A stretch of 5,295 bases of DNA from an uncultured Rubrobacteraceae bacterium (GTDB taxonomy: Bacteria > Actinomycetota > Rubrobacteria > Rubrobacterales > Rubrobacteraceae). The notes below the pieces were generated by a model, which searched no databases, was not told the origin of the DNA, and saw nothing but the letters and a program-made list of their open reading frames with translations. Shown here piece by piece: positions 1 through 5,295 of this stretch. The stretch spans positions 1 to 5,295 of the forward strand of contig CADCUW010000316.1 in assembly GCA_902805985.1 (NCBI GenBank). The letters are read 5' to 3'. A program made the translations under genes and the position numbers. Position 1 is the stretch's first letter. Each line of letters starts with the position of its first letter.

Positions 1-2
1 TA

Positions 3-602
3 GCAGAAGACATCCTCTACGGGCTGCAGTATGGCTCCGAGACCTTCGTGGTGCGCAGGATCTTCGGCGGCTTCGCCCACGCGGCCTTCACCTCGCTCAC
101 AGGGATCGGGATCGGCCTGATACCGTGGGTCCAGAGCCGGTTGTTGAAGGTATTGTTGCCGCTGGTCGGGCTCGCCGGGGCGATACTGCTGCACGCGACG
201 TTCAACTTCACGGCGACGACGTTCGGGCCCGTGGCCTACCTGGTGCTGTTCTGCGTTATCCTCTTCTACGTTATCCTCATAATACTGTGGCTATGGATGG
301 AGCGGCGCGTCATCCGCACCGAGTTGCGGGAGGAGGTGAAGGCCGGTACGATCACCGCCGAGGAGTACTCCATCTTGCCGAGCTACTTCCGAAAGACGGG
401 CTACTATCTGGGCCTGCTCTTCAGGGGACGCTTCAGGACGTGGTCCCGGGCGCGCAAGGTCCACGGGGCTGCCGTGGAGCTGGCCGTCTCCAAACGCCTC
501 GCCCGCCGCTCCGATACAGCGATCCGGCGCGACCGGGTCTTGGCCCTGCGCAACAAGATAGGAAGGCTCAGGGGAGAGGCCACCCTCGGGACAGCCACCT
601 GA
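3..602 (+). CDS. PrsW-family intramembrane protease, C-terminal part (5' end outside window)
   Basis: The frame is open from the first bases, so the gene begins upstream; the GTG at 48 is internal. The visible 199 residues match the conserved core of the PrsW (PF13367) family of membrane-embedded metalloprotease-like proteins, whose best-known member cleaves the anti-sigma factor RsiW in Bacillus. Seen here: an AEDILYG segment at residues 1-7 (the family's second acidic motif), an FAHAAFT motif with His26 followed by a Gly-rich helix (34-40), and an HATFN motif (His64, Asn68) in the next membrane helix. The earlier EExxK motif would lie upstream. A long hydrophobic helix follows (about 70-97), then a basic cytoplasmic tail of roughly 100 residues containing EEYSILPSY, a tail I associate with actinobacterial homologues. 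The substrate cannot be inferred. The TGA stop at 600-602 touches the next gene. Family assignment is fairly sure; proteolytic activity is inferred. Confidence 0.85.
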   Translation, partial: AEDILYGLQYGSETFVVRRIFGGFAHAAFTSLTGIGIGLIPWVQSRLLKVLLPLVGLAGAILLHATFNFTATTFGPVAYLVLFCVILFYVILIILWLWMERRVIRTELREEVKAGTITAEEYSILPSYFRKTGYYLGLLFRGRFRTWSRARKVHGAAVELAVSKRLARRSDTAIRRDRVLALRNKIGRLRGEATLGTAT

Positions 603-619
603 GCCCGCCCGCCTCTGGT

Positions 620-1192
620 GTGATCCTCACCGGCGGGGGGAGCCGCCGGATGGGCCGCGACAAGCTGCTCCTGAGGGTCGGCGGTGAGACCCTCGTCGAA
701 CGTGTCACGGGCGCGCTCTCGGAGAGTTGCGAGGAGGTGATACTGGCCGGTGGTGGTAAGGCGCCGCCAGGCGTCCTTAGCACCGTCGACGGCCGTCCCG
801 GGCAGGGTCCCCTAGCCGGCATGGAGGTAGGTCTCGCGGCGGCCCGCTTTCCGCTCGTCTTCGTGGCGGCCGGGGACATGCCTTTCCTGAGCGCCGACCT
901 CGTCGCACATCTTCTCGGGGTCCTGCGGGATCGCAAGTCGCTTGCCGCCGTTCCCGAGCAAGGGGGACGCGCGCATCCGCTCTGCGCCGCCTACTCCCGC
1001 GAGGTGCTGCCCCGTCTCCGTTACGCCCTGGACGGTGGCGTTCGGGCCGCGCGCGAGTTTCTGCGCGGGCTGGATACCATCGTCTACGTACCGGAAGGGG
1101 ATTTGCGGTCCCTGGGGGACCCCGGCCTCCTCCTGATGAACGTCAATTCGCCCGACGACCTCGCGCGGGCAAGGTCCGTGGTCGGCGCTTGA
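620..1192 (+). CDS. mobA: Molybdenum cofactor guanylyltransferase (MobA-type NTP transferase)
   Basis: This cytoplasmic enzyme family transfers GMP from GTP to molybdopterin-Mo, making the guanine dinucleotide cofactor (MGD) used by DMSO-reductase-type enzymes. From GTG 620 the protein has 190 residues, a normal MobA length. The nucleotide-binding loop is at residues 3-15 (LTGGGSRRMGRDK). GQGPLAGM follows at 61-68, AAGDMPFL with the metal-binding Asp at 83-90, HPLCAAY at 119-125, and the C-terminal NVNSPDDL at 174-181. All are in MobA order. The start is uncertain. GTG 620 leaves almost nothing before the first strand and has no Shine-Dalgarno. CTG 599 would add seven residues (SPPASG region) and overlap the upstream stop as CTGA. 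The frame stays open back to 125, but that part is a shadow of the protease gene. A MobA-like fold is also used by archaeal CobY (cobinamide phosphate guanylyltransferase), but the motifs favour MobA. Confidence 0.88.
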   Translation: MILTGGGSRRMGRDKLLLRVGGETLVERVTGALSESCEEVILAGGGKAPPGVLSTVDGRPGQGPLAGMEVGLAAARFPLVFVAAGDMPFLSADLVAHLLGVLRDRKSLAAVPEQGGRAHPLCAAYSREVLPRLRYALDGGVRAAREFLRGLDTIVYVPEGDLRSLGDPGLLLMNVNSPDDLARARSVVGA

Positions 1193-1779
1193 GCCAGCTC
1201 TTCTGCGGGGGCATCGTGGGCGAGCTTCGCCGCCTGCTCGGGGTCTACCTCAGGGATGAGCCGGTTCCCGCAGAGGACCGGCCCCGGTACGCGGTCGTGC
1301 TCGGGACGCAGGTTCTGCCCGGGGGTAAGCCGAGCCGCACGCTCGACGCCAGGGTGCGGCACGCGGCGCGGCTCCACGCGGCGGGACGGGTGGACCGAGT
1401 CCTGGTGACGGGCGGGCTCGGGAGGCACCCGCCGACCGAGGCGGAGGTGATGGCCCGCATCCTGCGAGAAGAGGGGGTGCCGGGAGAGGCCATCCGGATG
1501 GAGGATCAGGCAGAGAGCACCTGGGACTCAGCGCGGCTAGTGGCGGCGCTCGCGGCAGGGGACGGAGTTACTGAGGTGCTCGTAGTGACAGACCCGCTGC
1601 ACTGCGTTCGGACGGCCGCGGCTTTCCGGCGGGCCGGGCTCATCGCACGGGCGGAGCCCGTGTATAGTAGCCCGATGTGGCGGGTTCCCTGGCTGCGCCG
1701 GGGGCAATTTCTGCGCGAAAGCGGGGCGTTGGTCTGGTACAGGGTGAGGTACGGGGTAGGGGCGCGCTCCCGGCGGTAG
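1189..1779 (+). CDS. YdcF/SanA-like DUF218 family protein
   Basis: A 196-residue protein of the DUF218 (PF02698) superfamily, which includes E. coli YdcF (binds S-adenosylmethionine in vitro) and SanA (envelope barrier function, vancomycin tolerance). The biochemical role is unsettled. Family signatures: AVVLGTQV strand at 35-42, TLDARVRHAARL at 51-62, VLVTGG at 71-76, then EAEVMARILREEGVP at 84-98. ESTWDSARL at 109-117 takes the place of the usual s-x-T-x-E-N-a motif, and VVTDPLHCVRTAAAF follows at 132-146 (TD-x-x-H-x-x-R). There is no signal peptide or N-terminal membrane helix, unlike many homologues, so this one is probably cytoplasmic. The TTG start at 1189 overlaps the mobA stop by 4 bases (TTGA), suggesting translational coupling. 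An in-frame GTG at 1216, four bases after a GGGGG run, is a possible later start that still keeps every motif. Its 3' end overlaps the next reading frame. Family call is firm; function is not. Confidence 0.82.
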   Translation: MSQLFCGGIVGELRRLLGVYLRDEPVPAEDRPRYAVVLGTQVLPGGKPSRTLDARVRHAARLHAAGRVDRVLVTGGLGRHPPTEAEVMARILREEGVPGEAIRMEDQAESTWDSARLVAALAAGDGVTEVLVVTDPLHCVRTAAAFRRAGLIARAEPVYSSPMWRVPWLRRGQFLRESGALVWYRVRYGVGARSRR

Positions 1780-2624
1780 CCGTAGGGGTCGTCGCAGTCT
1801 CCGCGGCGGCCGTCATGATCCGGCTGGCCGACGCCCCGGCACTCGCCGTCGCGTTCTGGCGCTGCGCCCTCGGGGTGGTGATCCTGCTCCCGCCCGCGCT
1901 CCTGAGGAGGGACGCGTTTCCGAAAGGGAAGACCCTCTACATTGGGATCGCCTCCGGGCTCGCGCTAGGGGCGCATTTCGGGTTCTGGATCTCCTCGCTC
2001 GATTACACGAGCGTGGCCGCCAGCGTGGTGCTCGTGAGCAACACGCCGGTCTTCGTCGCGATCCTCGCGTACCTGATCTTCGGGGAGAAGACCGCACCCC
2101 TCTCCTTCGCGGGCATCCTGGTCGCGCTGGCGGGGACGGTCGTGATCGCGCAGGACGATTCGGCCGGGTCGGCGGCGGTTCTCGGGAACGCGCTCGCGCT
2201 CCTCGGCGCGCTGACGTTCACGGTGTACGTGCTCGTCGGGCGCTCCCAGCGCTCGGCCGCCGAGCCCGTGGGCGTCCTGCCGTACTCGATCGTCCTCTAC
2301 TCGGCCGCCGCCGCGGCCCTGCTGCCCGCCGCCCTCCTGTCGGGCGACCGGGTCTGGGGGTACGGGTGGGAGACGTGGTTCTGGCTGCTGGCGATAACCC
2401 TGGGGCCCCAGATCCTCGGCCACACGGTCTTTAACTGGGCCCTGCGCTACGTGGAGGCGTCTGTCATCTCGGGAACCGTCCTCGCGGAGCCCGTGATCGC
2501 CGCGCTGCTGGCCTGGCTAATTCTCTCGGAACGGCCCGGGACCGCGACGCTCGTCGGCGGCGCGGTCGTGCTCGCGGGGATCTTCCTCCTGCTGAGGGGT
2601 CGTCGTCCGGCGGTCGCCCCTTAG
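1677..2624 (+). CDS. EamA/DMT-superfamily transporter, 10 TM
   Basis: An inner-membrane carrier of the drug/metabolite transporter superfamily with two EamA (PF00892) repeats, at about residues 33-158 and 166-307. Ten hydrophobic helices are visible, near 31-50, 57-76, 86-105, 112-136, 142-159, 165-187, 199-222, 234-253, 263-285 and 289-307. Typical features are AVAFWRCALG at 57-66 after helix 1, NTPVFVAILAYLIFGE at 122-137 at the end of helix 4, and LAEPVIAALLAWLILSE at 269-285 in the second repeat. Both repeats end this way with a Glu (E137, E285). Members export amino acids, metabolites or drugs, and the substrate cannot be read from sequence. The start is doubtful. GTG 1677 is the first codon after two in-frame TAGs, has no visible ribosome site and overlaps the YdcF-like gene by 103 bases. 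The next canonical start, ATG 1815, would cut helix 1. CTG 1734 is a rare alternative. Confidence 0.85.
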   Translation: MAGSLAAPGAISARKRGVGLVQGEVRGRGALPAVAVGVVAVSAAAVMIRLADAPALAVAFWRCALGVVILLPPALLRRDAFPKGKTLYIGIASGLALGAHFGFWISSLDYTSVAASVVLVSNTPVFVAILAYLIFGEKTAPLSFAGILVALAGTVVIAQDDSAGSAAVLGNALALLGALTFTVYVLVGRSQRSAAEPVGVLPYSIVLYSAAAAALLPAALLSGDRVWGYGWETWFWLLAITLGPQILGHTVFNWALRYVEASVISGTVLAEPVIAALLAWLILSERPGTATLVGGAVVLAGIFLLLRGRRPAVAP

Positions 2625-2629
2625 GCCGG

Positions 2630-2661
2630 GGCGGCAGGGATCACACCGTGCCCGCCGGTGT
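2630..2661 (+). terminator. Weak hairpin(s) after the EamA gene; possible terminator
   Basis: Two mutually exclusive inverted repeats lie just past the TAG at 2622-2624. GGCGGCA (2630-2636) can pair with TGCCCGCC (2649-2656) with one bulged base and a 12-base loop. ACACCG (2643-2648) can pair perfectly with CGGTGT (2656-2661) around a 7-base loop. The following bases (2659-2673) are T-rich for this genome but not a clean U-tract. It could be a weak intrinsic terminator, an operator, or chance in GC-rich DNA. Confidence 0.3.
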
Positions 2662-2673
2662 ATGTTGTATTCT
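2645..2673 (+). promoter_or_regulatory. Candidate promoter for the membrane protein-cbiB-cobD unit
   Basis: An AT-rich patch at 2661-2673 stands out in an otherwise GC-rich window and contains two TANNNT-type -10 candidates, TATGTT (2661-2666) and TATTCT (2668-2673). No good TTGACA-like -35 element is found: the hexamer 17 bases upstream of TATTCT is ACCGTG (2645-2650). Transcription from TATTCT would begin near 2680, leaving a leader of about 26 bases before TTG 2706. This fits the gap between two gene groups but is only suggestive. Confidence 0.3.
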
Positions 2674-2695
2674 GGACACTCGCGCAGAGTCGACC

Positions 2696-2701
2696 GAGGA
2701 G
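2696..2701 (+). promoter_or_regulatory. Shine-Dalgarno GAGGAG deciding start TTG 2706
   Basis: GAGGAG is followed by a 4-base spacer (CGTA) and an in-frame TTG at 2706. This is one of the best ribosome-binding matches in the window. It favours TTG 2706 over the upstream in-frame GTG at 2658, which has no such site and sits inside the inverted repeat and AT-rich patch. Confidence 0.55.
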
Positions 2702-2705
2702 CGTA

Positions 2706-3344
2706 TTGGGACCGATCAGAACAGGGCTGTTCTATGGAGCGCTGGCGGGGGCCGTAGCCCTCGTCGCGGAGCTGTACTTCCTATTTTTGGACCCTGCATC
2801 GACGGCCGACTGGGTGCTGGCGGTGGTCGGTTCGTACCGGACGCGACTCTCGCTGGCGGCGTTCCTGTTTCTCGCCATCCTCGCCGCGATAAGGATGCGG
2901 CCTACCAGGCCCGATCCGGAGGCCTCTTACGGCTCCCTGCTGCTGCGGGACGGCACGCTTGCCGCGACCGTGGTGGCGTTCGTCGTCGGGACGGTCTTGC
3001 TGCTGACGACGCTCCTGCAGGCGACCGTGCTCGCTGATGACATGCGTGCCTACGCCAGGGAGGCTGCGCCGAAGGTCGTCGGCTATGTCAACGAGGTGCG
3101 GGATGAGATCCAGGACCGCCGCCGCGAAGAGGGCCAGTCGCCCGAAGAGGTGAACGACGTCCCACCCCCGGCAGACGTCTCGGAGGTCGAAGAGTCCTTC
3201 GGCCCTCCCGCCCCAAGGGACCTCGGCCGCTCCGTGGCGAACTTCGTTCTCAGGGCCATACTCCTCGGGACGGCGGGCGCCGTCGTCGGCCTCCTGCGCG
3301 GTCGCCGCAAGGGCGGACCCGACGGGGCGCCAGAGAACGGATGA
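2706..3344 (+). CDS. Uncharacterised four-helix membrane protein upstream of cbiB
   Basis: I do not recognise this family. From TTG 2706 it has 212 residues; the frame extends to GTG 2658 (228 residues), but the extra stretch looks like leader DNA. Four membrane helices are visible, near residues 7-28, 47-63, 84-109 and 178-197. Basic residues before helix 1 (Arg5), between helices 2 and 3 (RMRPTRP, 63-69) and after helix 4 (RGRRKGG, 198-204) place both ends and the 2-3 loop in the cytoplasm. The 110-177 segment would then lie outside. It is strongly charged, mostly acidic, with an EVRDEIQDRRREE stretch (130-142), likely helical, followed by a Pro-rich part (151-170). There is no His or Cys, which argues against a metal-binding transporter such as CbtA. 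The stop overlaps the cbiB start as ATGA, so it is probably co-translated with B12 genes. A role in cobalamin or cobalt metabolism is inferred from position only. Confidence 0.75.
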   Translation: MGPIRTGLFYGALAGAVALVAELYFLFLDPASTADWVLAVVGSYRTRLSLAAFLFLAILAAIRMRPTRPDPEASYGSLLLRDGTLAATVVAFVVGTVLLLTTLLQATVLADDMRAYAREAAPKVVGYVNEVRDEIQDRRREEGQSPEEVNDVPPPADVSEVEESFGPPAPRDLGRSVANFVLRAILLGTAGAVVGLLRGRRKGGPDGAPENG

Positions 3345-4276
3345 GGTCCGGCAACGCGACCGTCGTCGCGGCGGCCCTGATACTCGACGCCCTACTCGGG
3401 GAACCGCCGGAGTCGCTCCACCCGACCGTCTGGATGGGGCGCGCCATCGCGGCCTACGAGGGGCCCGCGCTCCGGCTCACGAATGCGAACAGCCGCCGGG
3501 CCGCGGGCGTCCTCCTCGCCGCGTCCCTCCCCACGGTCGCTTTTCTCTCAGGTCGCGCGCTCCTGCGCGCGGTTCCCCGTCGAGGGCGTCAGGCGCTTGC
3601 GGCGGTCCTGATCTCCACCACCCTCTCCATGCGGGGCCTCGGCTCGGCCGCGCAAACGGTTCAGGCCGAGTTGGCCCGCCGGCGGCTGGGGGAGGCGCGC
3701 TCCCGGGTCGGGGAGTTCGTCGGGCGGGACACGGCCGGTCTCTCCGAACCGGAGGTTTGCCGGGCGGCCGTGGAGTCCGTCGCGGAGAACACCAGCGACG
3801 GCGTCGTGGGCCCGATGTTCTACGGGTTGCTGTTCGGCGCCCCCGGGGCGTTGGCCTACAAGGCGGTCAACACCGTCGACTCGATGGTCGGGTACAGGAA
3901 CCCGCGCTACCTGGATCTGGGCTGGGCGGGCGCCCGGCTGGATGACCTGGCTAACCTGCTCCCCGCCCGCCTCACGGTGCTGGCGGTCGCGGCGGCCTCG
4001 TGCTCCCCGGTCCGGGTACTCGCGACCTCCCTCCGCTACGGCCCGCTCACGGCAAGCCCCAACGCCGGGTACGCCGAGGCCGCCTTCGCCGGGGCGCTGG
4101 ACGTGCGGCTCGGCGGCGCGAACTTCTACGAAGGGGTGGAGCGTCGTGGTCCGTCTCTCGGGAACGGCCGGCCGCCAGGCCCGGCCGACGTCGGCCGGGC
4201 CGTCGCGCTGATGCGCCGGGCCTGCGTCGCGATCTCGCTCGTGGCCCTGCTCCTGGGATGGGGACAGCGTGGCTGA
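3341..4276 (+). CDS. cbiB: Adenosylcobinamide-phosphate synthase (CbiB; CobD in the Pseudomonas nomenclature)
   Basis: A membrane enzyme (EC 6.3.1.10) that attaches aminopropanol phosphate to adenosylcobyric acid in the late part of cobalamin synthesis. The 311-residue length is typical. Family motifs appear in order: LDALLGEPPE at 15-24, HPTVWMGR at 27-34, GRDTAGLSEPEV at 128-139, and AVESVAENTSDGVVGP at 143-158. YKAVNTVDSMVGY at 173-185, GARLDDLANLLPAR at 197-210, SPNAGYAEAAFAGAL at 239-253 and RLGGANFYEG at 256-265 complete the set. The position often occupied by Trp in the SPNAG-W motif is Tyr243 here. Hydrophobic segments lie near 6-19, 54-77, 84-95, 158-172, 209-226 and 293-307. ATG 3341 overlaps the preceding stop by 4 bases. 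No strong Shine-Dalgarno precedes it, so translation is probably coupled. The next gene starts inside its last codons and supplies its aminopropanol phosphate substrate. Assignment is firm. Confidence 0.95.
   Translation: MRSGNATVVAAALILDALLGEPPESLHPTVWMGRAIAAYEGPALRLTNANSRRAAGVLLAASLPTVAFLSGRALLRAVPRRGRQALAAVLISTTLSMRGLGSAAQTVQAELARRRLGEARSRVGEFVGRDTAGLSEPEVCRAAVESVAENTSDGVVGPMFYGLLFGAPGALAYKAVNTVDSMVGYRNPRYLDLGWAGARLDDLANLLPARLTVLAVAAASCSPVRVLATSLRYGPLTASPNAGYAEAAFAGALDVRLGGANFYEGVERRGPSLGNGRPPGPADVGRAVALMRRACVAISLVALLLGWGQRG
4255..4264 (+). promoter_or_regulatory. Ribosome-binding site for GTG 4269
   Basis: A purine-rich GGGATGGGGA stretch inside the last codons of cbiB ends 4 bases before GTG 4269. 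It supports this GTG as the start of the decarboxylase gene, eight bases inside the cbiB coding sequence. Confidence 0.45.
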
Positions 4277-5295
4277 GGGCTGGGCGGAGCACCCCGGCAC
4301 CCGACACCACGGGGCGCACGGCGCCGCCGCGGCGCGGCTGCTGGACGTACCCGAGGCGGACTTTCTCGACTTCAGCCAGAACATCAACCCGCTCGGGGCG
4401 CCGACGGCGGCCCTGGAGGCCGCCCGGCGGGCGCTCGACGAGGACGCCGGACGCTACCCGGATCTCTCGTACCACGGCCTGCGGGAGGCCCTCGGCGCCT
4501 ACGTCGGCGTGGACCCGGGATCGGTGGTCCCCACAAACGGCGGTGCCGAGGCCCTCTTCCTCGCCGCCCGCGCCGCCGGGAAGGGTGGAACCGCCCTGAT
4601 CCTCGAGCCCACCTTCAGCGAGTACGCGACCGCCGCCGAAGCCGCCGGGCTGTCCCCGCTGCGCCGCGTCGTCCGCAGCCCGGAGGACGGCTTCAGGCTC
4701 GACCCGGGGAAGCTCACGGACCTCCACGGGGTCTCGGTCGTCTTTCTCTGCAACCCGAACAACCCGACGGGCGAGGCACTCGGACGACGAGAAGTATTGG
4801 AGATCTCCGAGCGCGTCCGGGACGCCGGGGGCGTGCTCGTTGTGGATGAGGCGTTCGTGGATTTCGTGCCGGAGATCTCCGTGGCCGATGTGGTGGACGA
4901 TCACCTCTTCGTCGCGAGGTCCTTCACCAAGTTCTTCGCCATACCGGGGTTGCGGCTGGGGTGCCTGATCTGCCCTGACGCGGCCAGGGCGCAGGCACTG
5001 CAACCCTCCTGGCCGGTGAACGCTGTCGCCGCCGCCGCAGGGACCGCCGCCGCGCGCGACGCGGGCTTTGCCGGGAGGTCCATCCGGGAGGTGACCCGGC
5101 TGCGGGAAGATCTCTCCGCGGATCTCGCCGCGCTGCCGGGCCTGACGGTCTTCCCCGGCGCGGCGAATTTCCTGCTCGTCCGGGGTCCCGAGGGCCTTAC
5201 GGAGCGGCTGGCCCGGAGGGGCGTGCTGGTACGGGGTTGCGCGCCGTTCGCCGGCCTTGGACCGGCCTTCTTCCGGGTCGCCGTGCGCGCGGGGG
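4269..5295 (+). CDS. cobD: L-threonine-O-3-phosphate decarboxylase (3' end outside window)
   Basis: A cytoplasmic PLP enzyme of the class I/II aminotransferase fold (EC 4.1.1.81) that makes (R)-1-amino-2-propanol O-phosphate for CbiB. The 342 visible residues include LDFSQNINPLG at 33-43, which is diagnostic of CobD, then TNGGAEALFL at 89-98, EPTFSEY at 113-119, CNPNNPTGE at 161-169 and DEAFVDF at 193-199. SFTKFFAIPGLRLG at 218-231 carries the PLP lysine Lys221. WPVNAVAAAAG is at 248-258 and VRGCAPFAGLG at 321-331. Arg322 and Arg336 align by eye with the phosphate-binding arginines I recall for the Salmonella enzyme (Arg323, Arg337). The Salmonella enzyme has about 364 residues, so perhaps 20-25 are missing. 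The N-terminal HGGN motif reads HGAH here (14-17). GTG 4269 overlaps cbiB by 8 bases and has a purine-rich site upstream. Histidinol-phosphate aminotransferase is the main alternative, but the N-terminal motif and the cbiB neighbour favour CobD. Confidence 0.92.
   Translation, partial: MAEGWAEHPGTRHHGAHGAAAARLLDVPEADFLDFSQNINPLGAPTAALEAARRALDEDAGRYPDLSYHGLREALGAYVGVDPGSVVPTNGGAEALFLAARAAGKGGTALILEPTFSEYATAAEAAGLSPLRRVVRSPEDGFRLDPGKLTDLHGVSVVFLCNPNNPTGEALGRREVLEISERVRDAGGVLVVDEAFVDFVPEISVADVVDDHLFVARSFTKFFAIPGLRLGCLICPDAARAQALQPSWPVNAVAAAAGTAAARDAGFAGRSIREVTRLREDLSADLAALPGLTVFPGAANFLLVRGPEGLTERLARRGVLVRGCAPFAGLGPAFFRVAVRAG

Noticed and set aside
125..619. N-terminal extension of the mobA frame over the protease gene
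   Set aside because: The frame is open, but the translation is Arg/Pro/Gly-rich and unlike any NTP transferase domain, while the other frame encodes the conserved PrsW core. It is not a fusion.
620..1192. MobA-like protein as a CobY-type cobinamide phosphate guanylyltransferase serving the nearby B12 genes
   Set aside because: GQGPLAG, DMPFL, HPL and NVNSPDDL are the MobA set, and the gene is separated from the B12 unit by two unrelated genes and a likely transcription boundary. It remains a remote possibility only if the genome has neither cobU nor molybdopterin-guanine-dependent enzymes.
2625..2705. Cobalamin riboswitch upstream of the B12 unit
   Set aside because: The gap is far too short for the aptamer and no B12-box-like GCCACTG segment is present.
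2648..3037. Alternative + strand frame (129 codons) overlapping the membrane protein gene
   Set aside because: Its translation is Arg/Gly-rich with no domain. The overlapping frame has clear membrane helices, a good ribosome site and coupling to cbiB.
2706..3344. Membrane protein as cobalt transporter CbtA or a CbiM/CbiN subunit
   Set aside because: It has no His or Cys ligands, the wrong helix pattern, and no recognisable motif of those families.
3548..4387. Long - strand open frame (279 codons) opposite cbiB
   Set aside because: It is antisense to the conserved CbiB motifs and its translation shows no recognisable domain or membrane pattern.
4047..5003. Long open frame on the - strand (318 codons) across cbiB and cobD
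   Set aside because: It lies antisense to two strongly conserved coding sequences, its translation is rich in Arg/Pro/Gly low-complexity stretches with no domain, and such antisense frames are expected in very GC-rich DNA.

Overview
The window is very GC-rich (third codon positions are almost all G or C). It carries seven genes, all on the + strand, tightly packed and often overlapping by a few bases, with frequent non-ATG starts (GTG, TTG). This base composition and packing, together with the gene types, suggest a high-GC actinobacterium. A Rubrobacter-like lineage is my best guess, but it rests on general resemblance and was not tested. I see no RNA gene, CRISPR array, insertion sequence, prophage gene or duplicated block.

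Left half (3-2624): first the C-terminal two thirds or so of a PrsW-family intramembrane protease, cut by the window start. It is followed without a gap by a MobA-type molybdenum cofactor guanylyltransferase, then a YdcF/SanA-like DUF218 protein, then a ten-helix EamA/DMT-family exporter whose reading frame overlaps the end of the YdcF-like gene. These four look like one transcription unit but do not form an obvious pathway.

Middle (2625-2705): the only real intergenic gap, about 80 bases. It holds imperfect inverted repeats, then a short AT-rich patch resembling a -10 region, then a good Shine-Dalgarno sequence in front of a TTG. I read it as the boundary between two transcription units, though neither the terminator nor the promoter is strong.

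Right half (2706-5295): an unrecognised four-helix membrane protein overlaps by 4 bases with cbiB (adenosylcobinamide-phosphate synthase). cbiB in turn overlaps by 8 bases with a threonine-phosphate decarboxylase gene (CobD of Salmonella nomenclature) that runs off the window end. The last two enzymes cooperate in the late part of adenosylcobalamin synthesis: the decarboxylase makes (R)-1-amino-2-propanol O-phosphate from L-threonine phosphate, and CbiB joins it to adenosylcobyric acid. The membrane protein appears to be part of this B12 unit, but its job is unknown.

Most of the window is recognisable housekeeping or accessory metabolism. I found no convincing evidence of a new defence or mobile system. 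The items most worth a second look are the unknown membrane protein coupled to cbiB, the chain of 4-base stop/start overlaps using unusual start codons, and the unclear start of the EamA gene.
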